DNA from: Hamadaea sp013361475
GTDB lineage: Bacteria; Actinomycetota; Actinomycetes; Mycobacteriales; Micromonosporaceae
Assembly: GCF_040654195.1 (NCBI RefSeq)
Contig: NZ_JBFAHM010000009.1
Location: forward strand, 186,001-250,000
Direction: 5' to 3'
DNA: 64,000 nt
Shown here: one piece after another, positions 40,006 through 47,336 of the stretch
How the letters are laid out: the number at the start of each line of letters is the position of its first letter
How positions within the stretch are numbered: the first letter of the stretch is position 1
The notes under the pieces: model-generated
What the model saw: only the letters and a program-made list of their open reading frames with translations
The model's database searches: none
What the model was told of the DNA's origin: nothing
Position numbers and translations under genes: made by a program

Positions 40006-41491
40006 AGGAAAGATCAGCCGGCAGGACGGCGACCTCCATCTGGGCTTTCTGGAGGCGGCCGGAGTAGTCCCAGTTCATCGCCTGCCAGCGGGTGAACTGG
40101 TCGAGCACCCACATGCCGGACTGCCGGCTGCCGTTGCCCGAGCGGCCGTTGCCGCCGAACGGCAGGTGCGCCTCGGCTCCCGAGGTGGAGTTGTTGACGC
40201 TGACCATGCCGGCCGAGATCTTCCGGCGGAACGTGAACGCCTTGGTGGGATCGGTCGTGTAGATCGAACTGGACAGTCCGTAGCCGGGCGCGTTGGCCAG
40301 CTCGATCGCCTCGCCCAGCGTCCGGTACGCCGTCACGCCGACGATCGGCCCGAACGTCTCCTGCTGGAACAGCTCGTCCCCCGGGCGTACGCCCGCCACG
40401 ATCACCGGGTGGTAGAACAGCCCGGTCGCGGGGTCGCCGACGAACCCGGCCCGGGGGCTCTCCGCCGTGATCCGGCCGGTCGGTCCGCTGACCCGGTGAT
40501 GCGGAGCGATCCATCCCAAGTGCTTCTCGTACGCCGCCGCGAACTTCTCGTCCAGCAGCGGCCCATAGAGGACGTCCTCGGTCGGGTCGCCGATGCGGGC
40601 CGCCGCGACCGCCTCGGTGAAGCGCACCAGGAACTCGTCGTGGACGGACTCGTGCACGATGACTGTGCCGAGGGAGGTGCAGCGCTGCCCGGCGGTGCCG
40701 AACCCGGAGAACAGCGCGCCCTCGACCGCCAAGGTCAGATCGGCGTCCTCGGTCACCACCATCGGGTTCTTGCCGCCCAATTCGAGGCAGGGCGTCTGCA
40801 GGTAACGCCCGCACAGCTCACCGATGGCCCGCCCGACCTCGGTCGAACCGGTGAAGCCCACCTTGTCGATCAGGCCGTCCTCCAGAGCCGACCCGAGCCC
40901 GGCGAAGGTCTCCGGCCCGTCGGCGTGCACCACCGTCAGTACGCCCTCCGGCAGCCCGCCTCGCACGAACAGCTCGGCCAGGGCGTCGGCGCAGGCGGCC
41001 GCGTACAGGGCGGGTTTCCACACGACGGTGTTCCCGCAGAGCAGCGCCGGGACGAGGTACCAGCTCGGCACCGCCACCGGGAAGTTGCCCGCCGTGATGA
41101 TCATCGCCGCGCCGACCGGCGTACGGAACGTGAACAACTGCTTGTCGGGCATCTCCGAGGGCACCGTCTGCCCATAGAGCCGACGCCCTTCACCCAGAAA
41201 GAATTGGCAGGTGTCGACGATCTCCTGCACCTCGCCCCGTGCCTCCGCGGTCGGCTTGCCGATCTCGCGGGTCACCAGTCGGGCAAGCGCCTCCGCATTC
41301 GCCTCGACGAGCCGCGAAATGTTCGCGATCACCTGACCGCGTACGGGGGCGGGCACGTCGGCCCAGGCCGGCTGGGCGGCCTTCGCCCGGCGGGCGGCCG
41401 CCACGATCGCCGCCTCGTCGACCGGCGTCACTGTGGTGACCACGTCGTCGAGCCGAGCGGGATTGGTCGAGGTGTAAGCGTCGTTGATCAC
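39995..41491 (-). CDS. NAD(P)-dependent aldehyde dehydrogenase
   Basis: A 498-residue ALDH. The catalytic Cys is in FGTAGQRCTSLG, the general base Glu in LELGGKNP, the cofactor loop in GFTGSTEVGRA, and Asn in ITAGNFPVAVPSW. The architecture matches class 3/semialdehyde-type enzymes such as piperideine-6-carboxylate or succinate-semialdehyde dehydrogenases. The substrate cannot be chosen from the sequence alone. The GTG start is used. A family A hairpin lies 66 bases upstream. Confidence 0.9.
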   Translation of the reverse strand: MINDAYTSTNPARLDDVVTTVTPVDEAAIVAAARRAKAAQPAWADVPAPVRGQVIANISRLVEANAEALARLVTREIGKPTAEARGEVQEIVDTCQFFLGEGRRLYGQTVPSEMPDKQLFTFRTPVGAAMIITAGNFPVAVPSWYLVPALLCGNTVVWKPALYAAACADALAELFVRGGLPEGVLTVVHADGPETFAGLGSALEDGLIDKVGFTGSTEVGRAIGELCGRYLQTPCLELGGKNPMVVTEDADLTLAVEGALFSGFGTAGQRCTSLGTVIVHESVHDEFLVRFTEAVAAARIGDPTEDVLYGPLLDEKFAAAYEKHLGWIAPHHRVSGPTGRITAESPRAGFVGDPATGLFYHPVIVAGVRPGDELFQQETFGPIVGVTAYRTLGEAIELANAPGYGLSSSIYTTDPTKAFTFRRKISAGMVSVNNSTSGAEAHLPFGGNGRSGNGSRQSGMWVLDQFTRWQAMNWDYSGRLQKAQMEVAVLPADLSFRL

Positions 41492-41556
41492 CCGCCCATC
41501 ATGCCGCCCTCGGCTCCCGGCGCGCTAGGCAACGGCGTGCAGCGCCCCGGCAGGTG

Positions 41557-41623
41557 ACCAGCAGATCAGGGATATCGGTCGAATCATGCCCCAAGATTCG
41601 ACCGATATCCCTGATCCAGCGCC
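41557..41623. repeat. family A 67-nt hairpin element, copy 2
   Basis: Arms 41557-41588 and 41592-41623 around a CCC loop. From GATCAGGG inward the arms pair fully except one base (CATG opposite CAAG). The mid-stem GGGATATCGG is matched by its complement, unlike the other copies in sequence but not in pairing. It lies between the ALDH start and the argS stop. Confidence 0.88.
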
Positions 41624-41666
41624 CAAAGCGGCAGCGCCCAAGGAGCGGCAGCGCCCCAGAGAGCGG

Positions 41667-43337
41667 CTACAGCGGGGTCGGGGTGCGGATGCCCAGCAAG
41701 GACAGCCCGAGTGTCAGCACCCGGCCGGTGAGGTCGGCCAGTCCGAGCCGCCCGTCGCGGATGTCGGCCGACGGCGCCCGCAGGACTGGGCAGGTCTCAT
41801 AGAAGGTCGTGTACGCCGATCCGAGCGCCTGCAGGTATCCGGTCAGCCGATGCGGCTGCAGCGCGTCGGCCGCCGCCGCGACGGCTGCCGGGAAGCCGAG
41901 CAGTTGCAGGGCCAGCGCCCGCTCGGCCGGCGATGCCAGGGAGAAGCCCGGGGTGTACTCCCCGCCCTTGGCGAGCAGCGACTGGATCCGGGCGTACGCG
42001 TACTGCAGGTAGGCGCCGGAGTCCCCGGTCAGCGACAGCGCCCGGTCCCACGCGAAGACGTAGTCTTTCACCCGGTCGGCGGACAGGTCGGCGTACTTCA
42101 CCGCCCCGATGCCCACCGCGTGGGCCACGTCTTCCGAGCCCGCCAGGACGGCGGCGCGGGCGACGGCCTCGTCGAGCAACGCCGAGAGTTTCACTGAGTC
42201 GCCGGCCCGAGTCTTCAGCATTTTGCCGTCCGCGCCCAGGATCGAGCCGAACGCGACGTGCTCGACCTGTCCCGGCCGAACCCAGCCGGCTGCCTCGCCC
42301 ACGGCGAAGACCATCGCGAAATGCTGCTTCTGCGGCGTACCCACGACATACACGGCCCGGTCGTACGCCCGGCAGCGCCGCCGCAAGGCGGCGAGATCGG
42401 TCGCGCTGTAGTTGTACCCGCCGTCCTCTTTCCGCACGATCACCGGCATCGGCGCGCCGTCCCGCCCGGTGAAGCCGGCCGGGAAGGCGCACAGCGCCCC
42501 GTCGCTCTCGCGCAGGAGACCCAGCGCGGACAACTCGTCGACGACGTCGGCCAGCTCGTCGTTGTAGGAGCTCTCCCCGTGGAAGTCGGCGGCGCTCAGC
42601 GTCACGTCCAACGTGGAGTAGACCGAGAGGAAGTACTTCTCGGACTCGTCCACCAGCAGCCGCCACAGCCGCCGGGTCGTCGCGTCGCCGGTCTGAAGGG
42701 CGACCACCCGCAACTGCGCCCGCCGTTTGAAGTCCGGGTCGCCGTCGAACTTCTGCCGCGCCGCCTGGTAGAACCCGGTCAGGTCGCCGACCGACAGTTC
42801 GTGCGCGGCTTCCTGCTCGCCGATGTCCAGCAGATGCTCGATCAGCATGCCGAAGGGTGTGCCCCAGTCGCCGAGATGATTCACCCGCGTTACGTGATGC
42901 CCTTGGAACTCCAGCAGGCGCACGATGGCATCGCCGATGACAGTCGACCGTAGATGACCGACGTGCATCTCCTTCGCGACGTTCGGCCCGGAATAGTCGA
43001 CGATCACCGTCTGCGGCGACGGTACTGCCGGAACGCCGTGCCGGCTGTCGGCGTACATCTGCAGGAGGAGTGAGTGGAGCGCGGACGTCTGGACGGTGAT
43101 GTTGATGAATCCCGGCCCGACCACCTCAAGGTCCGCGAGCCCGGCGAGGTCCGCTCGCGCCACGACCTCCGCCGCCACCTCGCGCGGCGCGCGGCCGAGC
43201 CCGCGGGCCAGGGCCAACGCACCGTCGGCCTGGTAGTCGGCGTGCTGCGAACGGCGCACGGCCGGGTCGGCGGAACCGCCCGCGACCTGGTCGAAAGCCG
43301 GCCGCAGCCGCGCGGCGAGAAGCTCCTCGATAGACAT
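41667..43337 (-). CDS. argS: arginyl-tRNA synthetase
   Basis: A 556-residue class Ia synthetase. The HIGH motif is HVGH in NVAKEMHVGHLRSTVIGD (about residue 123). The KMSKS loop is degenerate (GKMLKTRAG), as is known for ArgRS. The N-terminal additional domain and the C-terminal DALRA-type anticodon domain (YLQYAYARIQSL to LGIRTPTPL) are complete. It charges tRNA-Arg. AAGGGG five bases before the ATG is a good ribosome-binding site. About 200 bases upstream, on the same strand, lie a possible leader peptide and four hairpins. Whether a second argS exists in this genome cannot be seen here. Confidence 0.95.
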   Translation of the reverse strand: MSIEELLAARLRPAFDQVAGGSADPAVRRSQHADYQADGALALARGLGRAPREVAAEVVARADLAGLADLEVVGPGFINITVQTSALHSLLLQMYADSRHGVPAVPSPQTVIVDYSGPNVAKEMHVGHLRSTVIGDAIVRLLEFQGHHVTRVNHLGDWGTPFGMLIEHLLDIGEQEAAHELSVGDLTGFYQAARQKFDGDPDFKRRAQLRVVALQTGDATTRRLWRLLVDESEKYFLSVYSTLDVTLSAADFHGESSYNDELADVVDELSALGLLRESDGALCAFPAGFTGRDGAPMPVIVRKEDGGYNYSATDLAALRRRCRAYDRAVYVVGTPQKQHFAMVFAVGEAAGWVRPGQVEHVAFGSILGADGKMLKTRAGDSVKLSALLDEAVARAAVLAGSEDVAHAVGIGAVKYADLSADRVKDYVFAWDRALSLTGDSGAYLQYAYARIQSLLAKGGEYTPGFSLASPAERALALQLLGFPAAVAAAADALQPHRLTGYLQALGSAYTTFYETCPVLRAPSADIRDGRLGLADLTGRVLTLGLSLLGIRTPTPL

Positions 43338-43366
43338 GCAAACCCCTTGAAGATACGCACAACGGA

Positions 43367-43467
43367 CCGCCCGTCATGGGCGGCGAGAGAACGGTGCGGA
43401 AAACGGCTGACTGCGCTGCGGGCGGCTCGCCCGGCGACTCTCCGGTTTACCGGAGAACGTCAGCCGT
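43367..43467 (-). ncRNA. structured argS leader, probable attenuator
   Basis: On the argS-sense strand: ACGGCTGAC (43467-43459) pairs perfectly with GTCAGCCGT (43411-43403), which is followed by UUUU, closing a multibranch. Inside are TCTCCGG-TAAA-CCGGAGA (43456-43439) and CGGGCG-AGC-CGCCCG (43433-43419). A fourth hairpin CCGCCC-ATGAC-GGGCGG (43383-43367) lies closer to argS. The closing stem plus U-run could terminate transcription. A ribosome stalled on the arginine codons just upstream would cover its left arm and prevent it. Confidence 0.6.
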
Positions 43468-43533
43468 GAATCGTCGTCGCGCCGGGCGCAGGGCAGCACC
43501 GGAAAGGCTGCAGGCGGCCGAGTACGCGAACAT
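43447..43533 (-). CDS. putative arginine-rich leader peptide of argS (28 aa)
   Basis: An ATG at 43533-43531 opens a 28-codon frame ending TAA at 43449-43447. It contains CGC-CCG-GCG followed by three successive CGA arginine codons (43479-43471), and ends with CGG just before the stop. The start of the peptide is MFAYSAACSLSG. The stop codon is the loop of a perfect 7-bp hairpin. A weak AGGTAGGG lies eight bases before the ATG. These are the hallmarks of an amino-acid attenuator for an arginyl-tRNA synthetase gene. Another arginine-containing frame from a GTG at 43541 exists, so coding is unproven. Confidence 0.5.
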   Translation of the reverse strand: MFAYSAACSLSGAALRPARRRFTADVLR

Positions 43534-43588
43534 GCGGCCACCCTACCTACTCAGGGGCCTACTTCTCCACCGTGAATGAACAACCGAA

Positions 43589-43616
43589 ATCTGCTATACC
43601 GCAGATCGCGGTATAG
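43589..43616. promoter_or_regulatory. palindromic operator between argS leader and DUF6232 gene
   Basis: CTATACCGC-AGATC-GCGGTATAG (43594-43616) is a perfect 9-bp inverted repeat, interleaved with ATCTGC-TATACC-GCAGAT (43589-43606). The block ATCTGC, four bases, CCGCAGATCG recurs at 44128-44150 upstream of the XRE gene. TATA-containing hexamers on both strands suggest it overlies promoters. The XRE-DUF5753 protein is the likely binder. Confidence 0.6.
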
Positions 43617-43811
43617 CGATCAAGCATGAGGAGCTTTCATACTCGGTTCAAGCACCGAAAAAGCGAACGCCCGGCGGTCACCGGGCGTCGCTGAGGACCT
43701 CACCATCGCGAAGGAGGGAGGACCCATCCGATGCCATCTTCCCGCATCCGCAACCCGCTTGCAATGCCCTCCGCCGCGTTGGCCGACGTCGTCCAACCGA
43801 GGAGGGAGTGG

Positions 43812-44069
43812 ATGCCTACCTACTACCGCGGGCCGACCGCCCATGTCACCCACGAGGTCTTCCTCGTACGCGACCCCGGCGCCGCGTTCGTCATCAGCGA
43901 GCTGCGGGACGTGCATGTGGAGGTCTACCGGCATCGCCGGCCGGTCTACGAACTGCGCGCCGTCTACCACGGGCGGTCGATCTGCCTGTTCACGACGACG
44001 GACGAACGACTGTTCGGTCAGATCAAGCGAGCACTGATCCGGGCGCTGGAACACCGGGACATCGTCTGA
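43812..44069 (+). CDS. DUF6232-like small protein
   Basis: An 85-residue protein with the DUF6232 pattern: YYRGPTAHVTHEVFLVR at the start, HGRSICLFTTTDERLFGQIKRALIRALE at the end. Its function is unknown. It is cytosolic with no membrane helix. AGGAGGGAG precedes this ATG, but an in-frame ATG at 43731 also has a strong AGGAGGGAGG, which would add 27 residues unlike the family. It is the first gene of the XRE/DUF397 cluster, separated by 108 bases from the XRE gene. A 22-codon basic frame at 43626-43694 upstream could be a leader but is unsupported. Confidence 0.7.
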   Translation: MPTYYRGPTAHVTHEVFLVRDPGAAFVISELRDVHVEVYRHRRPVYELRAVYHGRSICLFTTTDERLFGQIKRALIRALEHRDIV

Positions 44070-44127
44070 CGAAGCCAACTCGTTACACAAAGGGGGTCAG
44101 CGCGTTACTCCAGACGGCTATATATCC

Positions 44128-44150
44128 ATCTGCGACACCGCAGATCGGGG
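44128..44150 (+). promoter_or_regulatory. operator upstream of the XRE regulator
   Basis: ATCTGCG-ACAC-CGCAGAT is a perfect 7-bp inverted repeat followed by CGGGG. It matches the site at 43589-43611 at all but five of 23 positions. It lies 28-50 bases before the XRE start, downstream of GCTATATATCC, a TA-rich possible -10. Autoregulation is likely. Confidence 0.6.
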
Positions 44151-44177
44151 CTGACGAGAGGCACAGCGACAACCGTC

Positions 44178-45074
44178 ATGGCTACCCAGGGCTCGCCGGC
44201 AGTGGCCCGGCACCGGCTTCGCCTCGCGCTCCGCAAGGCGCGCGAGGCGAAAGACCTTACCCAGGGAGAGGTGGCCGCTTCGCTGGACTGGTCGTTGTCC
44301 AAGCTGCAGCGGATCGAGGGCGGCGAGAACTCGATCTCAGCCACCGACACCCGCGCGCTGCTTCAGATTCTCGGTGTGACCGACGGGCCGACGGTGGAAG
44401 CCCTCGTCAACGACGCACGCCAGGCCCGCAAGCGCAGCACCTGGGACGAACCGCGCTTCCGGGAATTCCTCACCCCCGCGATGAAGGCGTTGGTGGAGTT
44501 CGAAAGCCACGCCAGGGTCATTCGCGCGTTCCAGACGGTCCTCGTGCCCGGCCCGCTGCAGACGCCCGAACTCGCCCGGCACGTCATCTCCAGCTGGAGT
44601 GATGAGCTGAGCGAGGAGGAACGGGCGGTCCGGCTGGAATTCCGGCTAAGCCGTCGGCAAGTCCTGGCCCGCCCACAGCCCCCGGCGTACCTGGTCGCGC
44701 TGGATCAGTCGGTCCTCTATCGCGACGTGGGCGGTCCCGCCGTTTTCGCCAGTCAACTCCGGCAACTTCTCGCCGACCTGCGGGGCGGCCGGATCGAGCT
44801 GCGCATCGTGCCGTTCAGGGTGCCGGCCATCGTCGCGCTGGGGCTTCCGTTCTCCGTCATGTCGCTGGACGGCGACGACGATTCGGTGCTCTACCGCGAG
44901 AGTCATCTCGTGGACGAACTGGTGACCACGCCCGAGAAGGTCCGGCGGCATCTGCAGCTGTTCGACCTCCTCTGGCAGCAAAGTTTCAGCAAGGAAGAAT
45001 CCGAGCGGCTACTCGAGGAGCGAGTCGCCCGGCTGCTGGAAGCACCGGATCAAGCGCCCACGAGGTCGACTTGA
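44178..45074 (+). CDS. XRE-family regulator with DUF5753 domain
   Basis: A 298-residue regulator. An N-terminal HTH (about residues 14-68, RLALRKAREAKDLTQGEVAASLDWSLSKLQRIEGG) is followed by a DUF5753 domain (about 110-290) with QTVLVPGPLQTPELAR, VALDQSVLYRDVGG, and RIVPFRVPAIVALGLPFSVM. In actinomycetes these proteins (WhiJ-like) pair with small DUF397 proteins, as here, and influence development or antibiotic production. The mechanism is not known. It is flanked by the DUF6232 and DUF397 genes on the same strand. Confidence 0.92.
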   Translation: MATQGSPAVARHRLRLALRKAREAKDLTQGEVAASLDWSLSKLQRIEGGENSISATDTRALLQILGVTDGPTVEALVNDARQARKRSTWDEPRFREFLTPAMKALVEFESHARVIRAFQTVLVPGPLQTPELARHVISSWSDELSEEERAVRLEFRLSRRQVLARPQPPAYLVALDQSVLYRDVGGPAVFASQLRQLLADLRGGRIELRIVPFRVPAIVALGLPFSVMSLDGDDDSVLYRESHLVDELVTTPEKVRRHLQLFDLLWQQSFSKEESERLLEERVARLLEAPDQAPTRST

Positions 45075-45163
45075 CGCCATAAGGGCTCAGCTGGCCGGAA
45101 CTCGATCGGGCGGTGGCCAGTGAGTGTCGCGTTTGCCATGAAAACTGAAGGGAATCCACACAC

Positions 45164-45367
45164 GTGACCACTCACCTGTCACCGATCGCTTGGGAGCGTA
45201 GCGAGCGGTGTGGCGACGGCGCCTGCGTCGAGGCGGCGTCCCAGGGCGACGAGATCCTGGTTCGGGACTCCAAGGACCCTTCGGGTCCGGTCCTGCGCTT
45301 CACTCGTCGCGAATGGGAGGCCTTCCTCGGTGGCGTCGAGGACGGACAGTTCCGCTTCTCGAACTGA
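45164..45367 (+). CDS. DUF397 protein, first copy
   Basis: A 67-residue acidic protein with the DUF397 pattern: AWERSERCGDGACVEAA, then GDEILVRDSKDPSGPVLRFTRREWEAFLGGV. It typically binds or counteracts the neighbouring XRE-DUF5753 regulator. A GTG start is used 90 bases past the XRE stop. A second DUF397 gene lies 176 bases downstream. Confidence 0.92.
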   Translation: MTTHLSPIAWERSERCGDGACVEAASQGDEILVRDSKDPSGPVLRFTRREWEAFLGGVEDGQFRFSN

Positions 45368-45383
45368 CCACCGGCGACGTGGG

Positions 45384-45419
45384 CTCCCGGAGGGGCGACG
45401 CCTGTCAATGCTCCGGGAG
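45384..45419 (+). terminator. inverted repeat between the two DUF397 genes
   Basis: CTCCCGGAG (45384-45392) and CTCCGGGAG (45411-45419) form a 9-bp stem with an 18-base loop, 17 bases past the first DUF397 stop. This is a probable terminator, making the second DUF397 gene a separate unit. Confidence 0.55.
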
Positions 45420-45543
45420 TGCCCGACCTATCGGATTCCCCCCGGTTTGGCCAAACCTCGTCGTGCCATTCCGTAGTGCGACGCTTCCAGCGCGTGGCTC
45501 ATCCTTCGTACGCTGTAGACCAGCCTTGGCGGAGGTGAGCCTG

Positions 45544-45738
45544 ATGTCCGACCCGACCCCCGCGTCCTGGCGCCGGTCTGCCCGATGTGGCGACAGCGCT
45601 TGTGTCGAGGTGGCCGTCCTCGACGACGAGGTACTGGTCCGAGATTCGAAGGACCCCCAGGGTCCCGTCCTGCGTTTCTCCCGCGCCGAATGGCTGGCAT
45701 TCTTGGCCGGCGTGCGGGAGGGCGAATTCGATCGCTGA
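45544..45738 (+). CDS. DUF397 protein, second copy
   Basis: A 64-residue DUF397 protein closely similar to the first: SWRRSARCGDSACVEVA and DEVLVRDSKDPQGPVLRFSRAEWLAFLAGV. The two paralogues share most core residues, suggesting tandem duplication. GGAGGTGAG precedes the ATG. No XRE gene follows it, so both copies probably serve the one upstream regulator. Confidence 0.9.
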   Translation: MSDPTPASWRRSARCGDSACVEVAVLDDEVLVRDSKDPQGPVLRFSRAEWLAFLAGVREGEFDR

Positions 45739-45784
45739 ACGAACCGGTTCGCGCGGTGTCGGGGGTATTCGGCATTATTCGTGC

Positions 45785-46708
45785 GTGACCGCGTACGGAG
45801 AGGTGGGGTTCAGGGCAGCCGCGTTCGAGCGTGCCGCCCTCGATTCGCTGCAGGGGCTCGCGTTGGGCGACGCGTTCGGGCAGACGTGGTTCCGCCCCGA
45901 GGGCGACGTCGCCGCGATGCTCGCCCAGCGGCGGCCACAACGCCCGCCCTGGCCGTGGACCGATGACACCGCGATGGCGATCGTGCTGCTGCGGTTGCTG
46001 TTCGACAAGGGTGAGGTGGATCAGGACGAGCTGGCTCAGCGGTTCGCCAGTTCGTACCAGTCGGATCCGTACCGGGGCTACGGGCCGTCGATGCACAGTG
46101 TCCTGCGCGAGATCTTCGAAGGCGACTCCTGGGCCGACGTGACCGCCCGGCAGTTCGACGGGATGGGCTCGTGGGGCAACGGCGCCGCGATGCGGGCCGC
46201 TCCGCTGGGCGCGTGGTTCGCCCAGGACATGACGCTCGTCGTCGAGCAGGCCACCTTGTCCGCACAGGTCACGCACGCCCATCCGGAGGCGGTGGCGGGC
46301 GCGGTCGCCGTGGCGGTGGCCGCGGCGCTGGCGGTCCGCGGCGTGTCCGGGGCGTCGTTGCTCAAGAGCGTCCTCGCGCGTACGCCGGACGGCGAGGTGG
46401 CCGCACGCCTGCGGCGGATCGAGGACGCGCCGTTCTCGATGCATCCACAGTGGATCGCGTCCACGGTCGGCTCGGGCTGGCAGGTGTCGGCGCCCGACAC
46501 GGTTCCCTTCGCGATCTGGTGCGCCGCACGCCATCTGGACAACCTGACCGATGCCCTGTGGGCCACCGTGTCGGCCGGCGGCGACGTCGACACGACGTGC
46601 GCGATCGTGGGCGGCGTGGTGGGCGCGCGCACCGGGCTCTCCGGCGTACCCGCCGAGATGCTCGCGGCCAGGGAGCCGTTGCCCGAGTGGGCGAGCCGCG
46701 CAGGGTGA
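45785..46708 (+). CDS. ADP-ribosylglycohydrolase family protein
   Basis: A 307-residue DraG/ARH-like hydrolase. Metal-binding motifs are WTDDTAMAI near residue 60 and GGDVDTTCAIVGGVVGA near the C terminus, with GNGAAMRAAPLG between. It removes ADP-ribose from proteins, nucleic acids or small molecules. The GTG start is six bases after CATTAT, so the mRNA is probably leaderless. It is convergent with kptA one base apart; KptA is another enzyme of ADP-ribose chemistry. Confidence 0.9.
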   Translation: MTAYGEVGFRAAAFERAALDSLQGLALGDAFGQTWFRPEGDVAAMLAQRRPQRPPWPWTDDTAMAIVLLRLLFDKGEVDQDELAQRFASSYQSDPYRGYGPSMHSVLREIFEGDSWADVTARQFDGMGSWGNGAAMRAAPLGAWFAQDMTLVVEQATLSAQVTHAHPEAVAGAVAVAVAAALAVRGVSGASLLKSVLARTPDGEVAARLRRIEDAPFSMHPQWIASTVGSGWQVSAPDTVPFAIWCAARHLDNLTDALWATVSAGGDVDTTCAIVGGVVGARTGLSGVPAEMLAAREPLPEWASRAG

Positions 46709-46709
46709 C

Positions 46710-47261
46710 TCAGCCGACCCGGGCGGTGCTCCGCACGACGGTCAGGTGGCGGGCCGGGACATGATCGGTGAGCCAGACGCCGTTCTCACTGCGGTAGAAG
46801 AGCAGCCCCTCGCCCGCCATGGCGGCGGCGTCGACCGCGAGCACCACCGGCAAACCGTGCCGGGCGCCAACCCTGCGTGCGGTCTCCTCGTCGGCCGACA
46901 GGTGCACGTGGTGACGCGTACCCCGGACGAGGCCGTCCAGGAAGATCGGGTCGAGGTTGTGCCGGGCCGTGCCGTGGAACAACCGGGCCGGTGGCGTCAG
47001 CGGGGCGAGACCGAGGTCGACCTCCACCGAGTGGCCCTGGTTGGCCCGGATGCGGTCGCCGTCGATGATGAAGCGACGTTTATCGTTGTGTTCGACGACG
47101 TACTTCAGATCATCGCGGGTGATTCGGGTGCCGTGCCGCGCCAAGGCGCGCAACAGCTCGTCCACGCCGACCCAGCCGCCCGCGCCCAGCGTCAGGCCGA
47201 TGCTGTCAGGCCGGTGACGCAAGACGTACGACAGGCGCTTGCTGGTTCTGACCAGATCCAT
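46710..47261 (-). CDS. kptA: RNA 2'-phosphotransferase (Tpt1/KptA)
   Basis: A 183-residue KptA. Family marks: SKRLSYVLRHRPDSIGL at the N terminus (the Arg-His-Arg core), IRANQGHSVEV, LFHGTAR and LVRGTRHHVHLS. Tpt1 removes an internal 2'-phosphate from RNA using NAD, releasing ADP-ribose 1'',2''-cyclic phosphate. The bacterial role is uncertain since no tRNA ligase of the yeast type is known here. Its 3' end abuts the ADP-ribosylglycohydrolase. Confidence 0.93.
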   Translation of the reverse strand: MDLVRTSKRLSYVLRHRPDSIGLTLGAGGWVGVDELLRALARHGTRITRDDLKYVVEHNDKRRFIIDGDRIRANQGHSVEVDLGLAPLTPPARLFHGTARHNLDPIFLDGLVRGTRHHVHLSADEETARRVGARHGLPVVLAVDAAAMAGEGLLFYRSENGVWLTDHVPARHLTVVRSTARVG

Positions 47262-47336
47262 GCGATCGACGGTAGGAGCGGAATGTCACGACTGTCGCGG
47301 CATTTTCCTGGATATTGACTGTAAGGAGATCTGACG

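Noticed and set aside
37077..40067. A 996-codon frame antisense to the large permease
   Set aside because: Antisense shadow of the permease; residue composition typical of frame artefacts.
41667..43337. Possible T-box or other known riboswitch upstream of argS
   Set aside because: I see no T-box specifier/antiterminator consensus; the leader is better explained by a peptide plus terminator-type stem.
43374..43541. A 55-codon GTG frame in the argS leader, also rich in arginine
   Set aside because: It overlaps the ATG frame in another phase; arginine is frequent in all GC-rich frames and it lacks the CGA run and the stop-in-hairpin arrangement. Kept as an alternative to the leader peptide.
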